Shown: positions 23,187 to 31,244 of the stretch, piece by piece
How positions within the stretch are numbered: position 1 is the first letter of the stretch
How the letters are laid out: each line of letters starts with the position of its first letter
Assembly: GCA_014379905.1 (NCBI GenBank)
Contig: JACMKX010000065.1
Location: forward strand, 1 to 64,000
Source of the DNA: Ferruginibacter sp.
GTDB lineage: Bacteria > Bacteroidota > Bacteroidia > Chitinophagales > Chitinophagaceae
DNA: 64,000 bases
Direction: 5' to 3'
The notes under the pieces: model-generated
Database searches by the model: none
What the model saw: only the letters and a program-made list of their open reading frames with translations
Told to the model about the DNA's origin: nothing
Program-made: the position numbers and the translations under genes

Positions 23187-23936
23187 ATGAATAAATGGGT
23201 TGTATATACCGCTGCGTTTGGAAGCAATGATGTGGCACGCCTGGTGCCGCAGAAAGAATTTAAAGGCGTAGACTTTATTTGTTTTACCGACCGGCAACGC
23301 GATGCCAAAGGCTGGAAACAAATAATGGTGGAAGCACCCATACCCGGCGACCTTACCCGCAGCAACCGTTACTTTAAATTGCAACCGCATGAAGTGGTGG
23401 CGAAGTATGACCGGAGTATTTACATTGATGCCAACATCATAGTAATGAAATTGCCGCCTGATTTTTTTACGGCCCTTATGCAAGGGAAAAATATGTTGCT
23501 GTTTGATCATGCACAAAATACCAGCGATCCACGTGATTGTGTATATGATGAATTTGAAGCATTGGTTGATATGCAGAAAAAGAAAATTGTAAAGGATGAT
23601 ATTGAAACCATGCGGAAGCAGGTAGACGGTTTCAGGGCAGATAATTATCCTGAACACAACGGCCTCATCTTTGGCGGTGTGTTGATAAGAAACCACAATG
23701 AACCCGATGTAATAAAGCAGATGAATGACTGGTGGCAAACGGTACTGACAAAAAGCAAAAGAGACCAGTTAAGCTTTAATTATGTTGCCTGGAAAAATAA
23801 TTTTCAATTTGAATATTTAAAAGGCGACAGCCGGCGGGGCAACCCGTATTTTTATTCTGCAGGCAAAGGCGATAAAAATTTATACTATAGCCTTTTTAAA
23901 TACAGGATGAGAAAATTTTTTAAACAGCGCAACTGA
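23187..23936 (+). CDS. glycosyltransferase-like protein, DUF616 family
   Basis: A 249-residue cytoplasmic protein. WVVYTAAFGSND at the start, DFICFTDRQRDAKGW, SNRYFKLQPHE and YDRSIYIDANIIV (DxN in place of DxD) match the DUF616 family, a GT-A-like fold also found in plant wall enzymes. The donor and acceptor are unknown. It leads a three-gene run with a GT2 and a uronate epimerase; the gap to GT2 is 2 bp. Confidence 0.85.
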   Translation: MNKWVVYTAAFGSNDVARLVPQKEFKGVDFICFTDRQRDAKGWKQIMVEAPIPGDLTRSNRYFKLQPHEVVAKYDRSIYIDANIIVMKLPPDFFTALMQGKNMLLFDHAQNTSDPRDCVYDEFEALVDMQKKKIVKDDIETMRKQVDGFRADNYPEHNGLIFGGVLIRNHNEPDVIKQMNDWWQTVLTKSKRDQLSFNYVAWKNNFQFEYLKGDSRRGNPYFYSAGKGDKNLYYSLFKYRMRKFFKQRN

Positions 23937-23938
23937 GT

Positions 23939-24835
23939 ATGAATGACGGAATGAATATTGAATATTGCCAGCGAACCACCGCCCCGGGCCAGTGTTTCTC
24001 CATATTGATTCCAAGCTGGAATAATTTGCCTTATTTAAAATTGTGTGTGGAAGCAATCCGGAAAAATTCTTTTCATCGCCACCAGGTATTGGTGCATATT
24101 AATGAAGGAATAGATGGTTCCCTGGAATGGGTAAAGCAACAACCCGATATTGATTACACCTACAGCAAAACAAACCTGGGCGTTTGTTATACACTCAATG
24201 CATTGGCATCCCTCGCTCATACCAATTACATTTTATACATCAATGATGATATGTATACTTGCCCCAACTGGGATAAATATTTGATGGATGAAATCACCGC
24301 TGTTGGGCATAAATATTTTTTTATTTCCGGCACCGCCATAGAAGCTGTTCCGCAAAGCAGGTGCAGCATTGCTTATAATTTTGGAAGAGATATCAACAGC
24401 TTTGATGAACAAAAATTGTTGAAGGAGTATGAAGATCTGCCCATGCAAGACTGGTCGGGCGCAACCTGGCCACCCAATGTGGTGCATAAAGATATATGGA
24501 ACCTGGTAGGAGGTTACAGCATAGAATTTTCGCCCGGAATGTACAGCGATCCTGATTTTTCGATGAAACTATGGCAGGCCGGTGTTCGGTATTTTAAAGG
24601 GGTTTCAAAAAGCCGGGTATATCATTTCGGGTCCTTATCCGTAAAAAGAATTAAAAAAAACAAAGGCTATTATACTTTTATTTCTAAATGGGGTATGACA
24701 AACGGAACCTTCTCCAAATATTACTTACGAAGAGGCCAAAAATTTACAGGACCTTTAACGGAGCCTTCTGCGTCTTTCGCTTTGAAACAAAAATCTGCCT
24801 TCAAACAATTGATTGCTGTATTTAAAAGAACATAG
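23939..24835 (+). CDS. glycosyltransferase family 2
   Basis: A 298-residue GT-A enzyme. FSILIPSWNNLPYLKLCVEA is the family's N-terminus, TNLGVCYTLNALA the nucleotide-binding region, and YINDDMY (~100) the DxD-type metal site. YSDPDFSMKLWQAGVRYFKG supplies the catalytic base region (~200). There is no membrane helix, so it acts at the inner face of the membrane. It follows the DUF616 gene by 2 bp, so they are co-transcribed and may act on the same glycan. Confidence 0.92.
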   Translation: MNDGMNIEYCQRTTAPGQCFSILIPSWNNLPYLKLCVEAIRKNSFHRHQVLVHINEGIDGSLEWVKQQPDIDYTYSKTNLGVCYTLNALASLAHTNYILYINDDMYTCPNWDKYLMDEITAVGHKYFFISGTAIEAVPQSRCSIAYNFGRDINSFDEQKLLKEYEDLPMQDWSGATWPPNVVHKDIWNLVGGYSIEFSPGMYSDPDFSMKLWQAGVRYFKGVSKSRVYHFGSLSVKRIKKNKGYYTFISKWGMTNGTFSKYYLRRGQKFTGPLTEPSASFALKQKSAFKQLIAVFKRT

Positions 24836-24973
24836 TAAAACAACAGCAACCTTTCCGAAGCCTGTAAATTATACGCAAAGCTAAAAAGTACAGGTTGTAA
24901 CAATAATCTTTATATATTTATTCCGGCTTACAGCACATAAAATCATTTCTATCATTCCATCAATATTCAACCA

Positions 24974-25987
24974 TTGGCTAAAGTATTAATAACAGGTGCA
25001 GCAGGCTTTATAGGGTTTCATTTAAGCAAATTATTGGTGCAGGCTGGTCATGATATTACGGGTATAGACACATTGAATGATTATTATGATGTAAACCTTA
25101 AAATGGACCGCTTAAACATTTTAAAAGCGCTGCCCGGTTTTCGCTTCCTGGCCACCAGTATTTGCGAAAAAGAAGACCTGGATAAACTTTTTAAAGAACA
25201 ACAATTTACTTACGTTATTAACCTGGCTGCCCAGGCAGGCGTGCGTTACAGTATAGATAAGCCGTTAAAATATATTGACAGCAACCTGATCGGGTTCATT
25301 AATATTTTAGAGGCCTGCAGAAATTACCCGGTTAAACATTTAATATTCGCTTCCTCCAGTTCGGTGTATGGGGCCAACAGGCAGATACCTTTTTCTACTT
25401 CGCAATCTACTGATCATCCTTTGTCATTATACGGGGCAACAAAAAAAGCCAATGAAATGATGGCGCATAGTTATGCGGCGATGTATAATATACCTTGTAC
25501 AGGCCTTCGCTTTTTTACAGTGTACGGTCCATATGGCCGGCCGGATATGGCGTACTTTTCTTTTACTAAAAATATTGTTGAAGGAAAAACTATACAGGTT
25601 TTTAATGAAGGAAAAATGATGAGAGATTTTACCTACATAGATGATATTACATCGGCAATCAGTCTTTTATTGGATAAGCCCCCGGTGCCAAATACTACCA
25701 GGATGGACGACAGTAATTTTTCACCTGCAGAAAGCTACGCACCTTATCATATTTATAATATCGGGAACAACCAGCCCGTAAGCTTACTTCATTTTATTGA
25801 GGTGTTGGAGCAGCTTATTGGAAAAACGGCGGTAAAAGAATTTCTTCCCATGCAAAAAGGGGATATGGAGCAAACTTTTGCAGATATAGCTGACTTACAT
25901 GCTACCATTGGTTACAGGCCGCATACCAGTATCGAACAAGGATTAGGCGAATTTGTAAAATGGTACAAAGCATATTATTTGGTTTGA
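24974..25987 (+). CDS. NAD-dependent epimerase, UDP-glucuronate 4-epimerase type
   Basis: A 337-residue short-chain dehydrogenase/epimerase. The Rossmann motif is GAAGFIGFHL (~8-17), then GIDTLNDYYDVNLKMDRL, which is typical of uronate epimerases (CapI/LspL). The catalytic pair is YGATK (Tyr/Lys, ~150-155), with SSSSVYG as the Ser site. It converts UDP-glucuronate to UDP-galacturonate for surface polysaccharide. The start is TTG at 24974, the only codon that keeps the whole Rossmann strand. It lies 138 bp after the GT2 gene. Confidence 0.9.
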   Translation: MAKVLITGAAGFIGFHLSKLLVQAGHDITGIDTLNDYYDVNLKMDRLNILKALPGFRFLATSICEKEDLDKLFKEQQFTYVINLAAQAGVRYSIDKPLKYIDSNLIGFINILEACRNYPVKHLIFASSSSVYGANRQIPFSTSQSTDHPLSLYGATKKANEMMAHSYAAMYNIPCTGLRFFTVYGPYGRPDMAYFSFTKNIVEGKTIQVFNEGKMMRDFTYIDDITSAISLLLDKPPVPNTTRMDDSNFSPAESYAPYHIYNIGNNQPVSLLHFIEVLEQLIGKTAVKEFLPMQKGDMEQTFADIADLHATIGYRPHTSIEQGLGEFVKWYKAYYLV

Positions 25988-26079
25988 TGTTCATTCAAAC
26001 GTCTCACTCCATTGATGAAAAATTATCAATGACAATAGGTTTGTTTAAGGAAATTTTCCCGCCACTAATGGGGGGCACA

Positions 26080-26472
26080 TTATAAAGTTTTCAGGTAGGC
26101 CAATAAATCAACTTTATCCTGTTTGCTCATTTTCCAGATTACACCAATATTCGCTTTGCTCCCATCACTTTTAAGGTCATGATCCAAAAAACGAAAGAAC
26201 AGGCTATCTGTGTAAGGGATTGCAAACCTTCGTGGATTGGAAAGCACACTGAATTTAATGGATGACCTTTTCATCGAATCACCATTTTTACCATGACAGG
26301 TTTTGCAGCTACTCACTATTTTAATGGAGGAGGCTCCTTTATCCAGTAATTTTTCACCCTGCAGGTTTCGGCCGGTTCTGTAAATCGTTTCCCCATTGGT
26401 ATCGAATATTTTTCTACTGCAGGAGATCATGATAATAATGATCCCCGGAAAAAGCAGGATGCTATATTTCAT
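26080..26472 (-). CDS. c-type cytochrome lipoprotein
   Basis: A 130-residue periplasmic or membrane-anchored monoheme cytochrome. The signal ends in a lipobox (IIIMISC). The heme site is CKTCH at residues ~56-60, and a candidate distal Met ligand lies in KMSKQDKVDLLAYLKTL near the end. Its start overlaps the DUF1772 gene by 11 bp, and it is the last gene of a three-gene operon. The partner may be a respiratory or sulfur-type oxidase; none is in the window. Confidence 0.88.
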   Translation of the reverse strand: MKYSILLFPGIIIIMISCSRKIFDTNGETIYRTGRNLQGEKLLDKGASSIKIVSSCKTCHGKNGDSMKRSSIKFSVLSNPRRFAIPYTDSLFFRFLDHDLKSDGSKANIGVIWKMSKQDKVDLLAYLKTL

Positions 26473-26986
26473 AGAGCTGTTTTCCTTTTAAAAGTGATAA
26501 AATGGTGAGCACAAATGCAAAGGCGGCTGCCACGGTTCGGATGGTATGATACCTGTTCCAGGGTTTTTCAAACAATGCTCTCATGCCTGCAATTTCATTT
26601 TGTGTTGCTGCCGTTACGTTAAATTTTGACAACTGTTCATTCAAAGGAACGTTACAAAATAAGGTTACCCCAACTACCGCAACAGTATATATGATTGTGG
26701 CAAACAACAGCAGGTAAAAAGCTGTGCTGCTCCCCCTGGTATAACTGAGCCAGCCAGCCACCGGGAGCACAGCAAGACTACCCATAAAACTTATAAAAAA
26801 ATAAGGTCGCAGGATGACTTTGTTTATTGATTGAAAAGCTTGTAAATAGGTTTCGTTGTTCAGCTTTCCCAATCCGGTTACTACCGAACAATCGTAGCCA
26901 TAAAATAAACCCGCTATTAATCCTGTAAGTAATACAGCAAGCACATGAACAAGTGGGGGTATGTTTATACTAATTGAGTTTTCCAT
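26462..26986 (-). CDS. DUF1772 membrane protein (anthrone oxygenase-like)
   Basis: A 174-residue protein with four helices: VLAVLLTGLIAGLFYGYDC, PYFFISFMGSLAVLPVAGWL, YLLLFATIIYTVAVVGVTLF and TVAAAFAFVLTILSLL. The VTLFCNVPLNEQL stretch and the WNRYHTIRTVAA motif are DUF1772 signatures. Family relatives include fungal anthrone oxygenases, which have no cofactor; the bacterial role is open. Its start overlaps the NmrA-like gene by 22 bp. Confidence 0.9.
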   Translation of the reverse strand: MENSISINIPPLVHVLAVLLTGLIAGLFYGYDCSVVTGLGKLNNETYLQAFQSINKVILRPYFFISFMGSLAVLPVAGWLSYTRGSSTAFYLLLFATIIYTVAVVGVTLFCNVPLNEQLSKFNVTAATQNEIAGMRALFEKPWNRYHTIRTVAAAFAFVLTILSLLKGKQLYEI

Positions 26987-27795
26987 ACGCCCGTTTTTAT
27001 TGTTTTTGTTACATACTCGTCAAATGTTATTGGTTTACGGTCCAATACTCTTTCTATATCGTTGGTCAACGATTCATTTCTGCCATCCAATAATTCTGTA
27101 AAAAGATACCGGATCAGCCAGATGAAATCAGCAGGTACCTGGAATGATTGCAATAGGGCAACATATTCTTCCATAGTTGTTTCATTGAATTCAATCGGCC
27201 TGCCCAGTTTACCTGCAATGATAGCCGTAGCCGTTTTAAAGGATAATAATTCCGGCCCGGTCAATTCGTAAATTTTTTGAGAATGACCTTCCTCCGTAAG
27301 CGATGCAACTACTACATCTGCAATATCATCCACATCAATAAAGGGCTCCTTTGCATTGATCACCGGCAACATCATTTCATTGGAAAGAATGGAATCAAGA
27401 AAAAAACCTTCGCTGAAATTTTGCATAAACCAACTCGCTCTTATGATCGTCCAATCCATGCCGGAACTAATAACAACCTGCTCACATTCTTCTGCTTCTT
27501 TCTCACCTCTGCCTGATAGCAGGACGAGTTTTTTCACCTTATTTTGTAACGCTGTTTGGGTAAATAATATGATCTTCTCCACCGCCTGCGGTACTGCAAG
27601 GTCTGGTTGAAAAGCGATGTACACTTTTTCAATACCATTTAATACCTGGTGCCAGTTGCCTGGCTCATCCCAATTGAATGAAAGGTCTGCATTTCTTGAA
27701 CCCAGCCTAAGCTGCAAATGCAATTGTTGTAATTTTTCGGCTACCCGCCTCCCGGTTTTGCCTGTACTTCCCAGTACCAGAATTTTGTTGTTCAT
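26965..27795 (-). CDS. NmrA/SDR-type NAD(P)-binding protein
   Basis: A 276-residue atypical short-chain dehydrogenase. KILVLGSTGKTGRRVAEKL is the glycine-rich dinucleotide motif (GSTGKTG), then KVYIAFQPDLAVP, KKLVLLSGRGE and SWFMQNFSEGFFLDSI. The catalytic Tyr-x3-Lys is absent, as in NmrA-like sensors and quinone reductases. It leads the operon with DUF1772 and the cytochrome; an AraC regulator lies 72 bp upstream, transcribed in the same direction. Confidence 0.9.
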   Translation of the reverse strand: MNNKILVLGSTGKTGRRVAEKLQQLHLQLRLGSRNADLSFNWDEPGNWHQVLNGIEKVYIAFQPDLAVPQAVEKIILFTQTALQNKVKKLVLLSGRGEKEAEECEQVVISSGMDWTIIRASWFMQNFSEGFFLDSILSNEMMLPVINAKEPFIDVDDIADVVVASLTEEGHSQKIYELTGPELLSFKTATAIIAGKLGRPIEFNETTMEEYVALLQSFQVPADFIWLIRYLFTELLDGRNESLTNDIERVLDRKPITFDEYVTKTIKTGVWKTQLV

Positions 27796-27867
27796 GTCTA
27801 TAATTTAAAAATGATCCAACAAAACTAAAATGGAACCAGGTCATTAAATAGAATAAAACCGACAAAA

Positions 27868-28641
27868 TTATTTGCGGGAACTGAAGGCCAGCGGCGTCTT
27901 ACCGGTAAATGCTTTAAATACTTTTATAAAATGAGATTGATCTGCAAAACCGTTTTCATAAACAATATCACTTAGCCTGGTATATTCCTTTACAGTAAGT
28001 TGTTCGAGCGATTCCTGAAATTGTATGATCCTGGCAAACTTTTTTGCAGGTATGCCGACTGCTTTTACAAAACGCCGTTCGAAAGTTCTTTCAGTCAGGT
28101 TCAGCTCTTCATGAATTTCTTTAACAGACAATTGCCCTTTTTGATCAATTATCTTTTTTAATGCAAAAGTTATAGCGCTATCAATTCCCTCTTGTTTCTC
28201 CTGCAGTATAGAAAGTAAAAATGTACCTATTATTTCAATCCTTTTTTTTGTTGAAGTAGTTCGTTGTAAATTTTTGACCACCTTCTCCCCATTTTGTAAC
28301 TGGTGAAGGTCATAACAATTGTCGGTAAGCTGGCTGGGCATTATGTTTAAAAGGCCTTTTATCATGAAGGGACATAGCTGGAAAATGATAAGCTTGTAGG
28401 CACTTGTCATTTCCAGCTCAATAGGTTTAATGGTTTGGCCATACAGGAAAAGAGGGGCCATCATTACGTTATATGGATTTACCAAAAGACCGTTGGTTGT
28501 TTCATGAAATATTATTCCGGGGTAGCCATCTGCAAAAAATGGCAGTACGGTCTTTTGTAATGGTTGTTGGTCCTCAAATACCAAAATATTTTTAACAAAT
28601 AATGATATTGGTTTCCCGGGATCGATCACTTGAAAATTCAT
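27868..28641 (-). CDS. AraC-family transcriptional regulator
   Basis: A 257-residue regulator. The N-terminal sensor is DUF6597-like (LPFFADGYPGIIFHETTNG), and the C-terminal helix-turn-helix pair is LSVKEIHEELNLTERTFERR and LSDIVYENGFADQSHFIKVF, ending GKTPLAF. It precedes the NmrA-DUF1772-cytochrome operon and probably controls it. It is divergent from the DUF305 gene at 28812, and their 170-bp gap may carry shared control sites. Confidence 0.92.
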   Translation of the reverse strand: MNFQVIDPGKPISLFVKNILVFEDQQPLQKTVLPFFADGYPGIIFHETTNGLLVNPYNVMMAPLFLYGQTIKPIELEMTSAYKLIIFQLCPFMIKGLLNIMPSQLTDNCYDLHQLQNGEKVVKNLQRTTSTKKRIEIIGTFLLSILQEKQEGIDSAITFALKKIIDQKGQLSVKEIHEELNLTERTFERRFVKAVGIPAKKFARIIQFQESLEQLTVKEYTRLSDIVYENGFADQSHFIKVFKAFTGKTPLAFSSRK

Positions 28642-28811
28642 AGATTATTACAGTGGTGATGGTTTAGTTCCGGTAAAATTACTATAGAAATGTTTACCAG
28701 TTGCCATATTCGCCGGCAACCCATGTTTTTTTTGTAGCCTGTGCACAGCAGCTGAAAAATATTTATTAAAAAAAATGGTATCGTTGTTGTTAGACAACTA
28801 TAAACCAAATC

Positions 28812-29456
28812 ATGAATAAATTATTAATTGCCGCGGTAATAATGTGTATGATCAATGCGTGTAGCGACCAGGAAGCTAAGCATGGTGATCATGCCAAAAT
28901 GGATAGTGCCAGTGATACCAACCACGCAGGTACCAATGAAAACAATGAAATAAAGCAGCTAATGGATGAGATGATGACCAAAATGCACCGGCAAAAATTA
29001 ACAGGCAATAATGATGTAGATTATGCGGGTATGATGCTGGAGCACCACCGGGGAGCCGTTAATATGGCGAAATTGCAACTAAGTAAAGGGAGCGATACTG
29101 CATTGAAAACATTTTCGGGAAAATTGATAGCGGATCAGCAGAAAGAAATCACTTTGATGGATGAATTTATTTCACGAAGCAGTTCCACAACAACTCCCGG
29201 TAATGATGCATTTAAAAAAGCATTGGATGCATCCATGCAAACTATGATGAATGCAGATGTAAAAATCTATCATGATATTGATAAAGACTTTGTAGCGCAG
29301 ATGATACCGCATCATCAAAGTGCCGTGGATATGGCAAAAGCATATTTGAAATTTGGAAACGATCCTGGTTTAAGAAAAATGAGTGAAGATATAATGACAT
29401 CTCAGACCACGGAAATTGGATGGTTAGATAAGTGGAATGAAGAAAAGCTGAAATAG
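28812..29456 (+). CDS. DUF305 lipoprotein (metal-handling)
   Basis: A 214-residue lipoprotein (signal LLIAAVIMCMINAC) with two DUF305 repeats. The first has MLEHHRGAVNMAKL (~75-88) and the second MIPHHQSAVDMAKAYL (~180-195); each pairs two His with a Met, typical of ferritin-like metal-binding helices. The N-terminal region is His/Asp-rich (KHGDHAKMDS). Proteins of this family bind copper or other metals in the periplasm. The substrate is not shown here. Confidence 0.92.
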   Translation: MNKLLIAAVIMCMINACSDQEAKHGDHAKMDSASDTNHAGTNENNEIKQLMDEMMTKMHRQKLTGNNDVDYAGMMLEHHRGAVNMAKLQLSKGSDTALKTFSGKLIADQQKEITLMDEFISRSSSTTTPGNDAFKKALDASMQTMMNADVKIYHDIDKDFVAQMIPHHQSAVDMAKAYLKFGNDPGLRKMSEDIMTSQTTEIGWLDKWNEEKLK

Positions 29457-29507
29457 GAGATGCTTAATAAAGGGGACCTTGTATGATTTTGATGAACAGC
29501 AAAATCA

Positions 29508-29780
29508 ATGGGTGCTTCTCTGGGCGCTGCCAATGTGGAATTCACCAAACACAGCAACGGCAGGTGCATACCTCTCCATTTAAAAGGATTCCATCTTAAC
29601 AAATGAAAAAGTTATGGCTTTAAGTTAGAAAGTGATGACACTTACATGGGTGTAGGTGAAGCTGCCGGCACTGCACATCATCCTCCAGGGGATTCAGGTA
29701 AGGAGTGGAGATTTGTAAACAACCAGGCGCATGAGCGTAAGGCAGTGTATGCATATGAATGTTTTGAATTACCAGCCTGA
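29508..29780 (+). pseudogene. decayed reading frame of unknown family
   Basis: The frame MGASLGAANVEFTKHSNGRC, then LHLKGFHLNK, is interrupted by one TGA. It continues SYGFKLESDDTYMGVGEAAG, GTAHHPPGDSGKEWRFVNNQ and KAVYAYECFELPA, then a stop. The residue pattern looks like a genuine conserved domain with one nonsense mutation. I did not recognise the family. Confidence 0.55.
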
Positions 29781-29862
29781 GCTATTGACCATCGGCTTCA
29801 ATGCGCTTATGGTTAAGAAAGAAACTTTATATTTATCCTTTGCAATTAACTGCGAAGTATAG

Positions 29863-31140
29863 ATGAAGTATTTAAAAGTTTTGTATATACAGGTATTGAT
29901 CGGTATAGCCCTGGGAGTATTGGTGGGCTGGCTTTTTCCTGCATTCCACCCGACTGCTAAACTGATCAGCGATGCATTTGTTAACATGATAAAAATGGTG
30001 ATTGCGCCGGTCATCTTTTTTACCATTGTGCACGGCATTGCCAGTGCGGGGGATATGAAAAAGGTGGGCAGGGTTGGTTTGAAATCGCTGATCTATTTTG
30101 AAGTGATGACTACGCTGGCACTGGTAATTGGATTGGTGGTGGCCAATGTAGTGAAGCCGGGGGCAGGTGTACAATTTACAGGAAGTGCAGACGCAAAAGT
30201 AACGGAGATCACCCAACAGGCACACGATATCAACTGGGCAGAATTTTTTACGCACATTATTCCATCCAATGTTGTAGATGCTTTTGCCAAAGGCGATATT
30301 CTGCAGGTTTTATTTTTCAGTATTTTATTTGCCATCGGTTTAAAAATGATGGGTGATGGCGGTAATAGTTTGTTGATAAGTTTTGAAAAGATCAATAAAG
30401 TATTGTTCAATGTTTTAAAGCTCATCATGAAGCTTAGTCCGCTGGGTGCTTTCGGCGGCATGGCTTATACCATCGGTAAATTTGGATTTGGGTCTCTGGC
30501 ATTACTTGGCAAACTCTTACTCACTTTTTACATCACGGGATTTTTATTTGTATTTGTTGTGCTTTACCTGGTTTGTCGTTTTTATAAGATCAGTTTATGG
30601 ATGTTGCTGGGTTATATCAAGGAAGAAATTTTAGTAGTACTGGGTTCCAGCAGCAGTGAAGCCGTGTTGCCATCTGTAATGCAAAAATTAACAGCCGCAG
30701 GTTGCCGAAAGGAAGTGGTGGGTTTGGTAATACCCACTGGTTATAGTTTTAACCTTGATGGAACAACCATTTATTTAAGCATGAGTATAATTTTTTTAGC
30801 GCAGGTTTTTAATATTGATCTTTCTATCGGGCAGCAACTCAGCATTATTGGAATTTTATTATTAACAAGCAAAGGGGCGGCGGGCGTTACCGGCAGTGGC
30901 TTTTTGGTACTGGCATCTACCCTTACCGCAGTAAAAGTTATTCCAATTGAAGGGCTTGCGTTGCTGATAGGAGTGGATCGTTTTATGAGTGAGGGCAGGG
31001 CCATCATTAACTTCATCGGTAATACTGTGGCCACAGTCATCATTGCAAAAAGCGAGAATGAAATTGACATGGAAACCTATAACAGGCTAGTAGAAAAACA
31101 AACGCCGTGGGAAGGGTTGAGGGAGGAGGTGGAAGGTTGA
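29863..31140 (+). CDS. dctA: C4-dicarboxylate/cation symporter (DAACS family, DctA type)
   Basis: A 425-residue inner-membrane protein that imports succinate, fumarate or malate with cations. Helices run from LIGIALGVLVGWLFPAF to the end. Family signatures: LGSSSSEAVLPSVM (the serine-rich reentrant loop, ~255-268), IPTGYSFNLDGTTIYLS (helix 7) and SKGAAGVTGSGFLVLASTL (second reentrant loop). The length matches DctA. The gene is alone. Confidence 0.9.
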   Translation: MKYLKVLYIQVLIGIALGVLVGWLFPAFHPTAKLISDAFVNMIKMVIAPVIFFTIVHGIASAGDMKKVGRVGLKSLIYFEVMTTLALVIGLVVANVVKPGAGVQFTGSADAKVTEITQQAHDINWAEFFTHIIPSNVVDAFAKGDILQVLFFSILFAIGLKMMGDGGNSLLISFEKINKVLFNVLKLIMKLSPLGAFGGMAYTIGKFGFGSLALLGKLLLTFYITGFLFVFVVLYLVCRFYKISLWMLLGYIKEEILVVLGSSSSEAVLPSVMQKLTAAGCRKEVVGLVIPTGYSFNLDGTTIYLSMSIIFLAQVFNIDLSIGQQLSIIGILLLTSKGAAGVTGSGFLVLASTLTAVKVIPIEGLALLIGVDRFMSEGRAIINFIGNTVATVIIAKSENEIDMETYNRLVEKQTPWEGLREEVEG

Positions 31141-31180
31141 AGCGTTCAAAGGTTCAAAAGTTGAAGGTTACATTTAGTCA
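31136..31180. repeat. short word-repeat, GGTTCAAA set
   Basis: GGTTGAAGCGTTCAAAGG and TTCAAAAGTTGAAGG alternate around 31136-31168, forming a small imperfect hairpin at the 3' end of the dctA gene. Confidence 0.45.
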
Positions 31181-31244
31181 AAAGCACCTCAAATTTAGTG
31201 TACAATAATTCGTGTAATTCGATCAAATTCGTGTAATAGAATGC

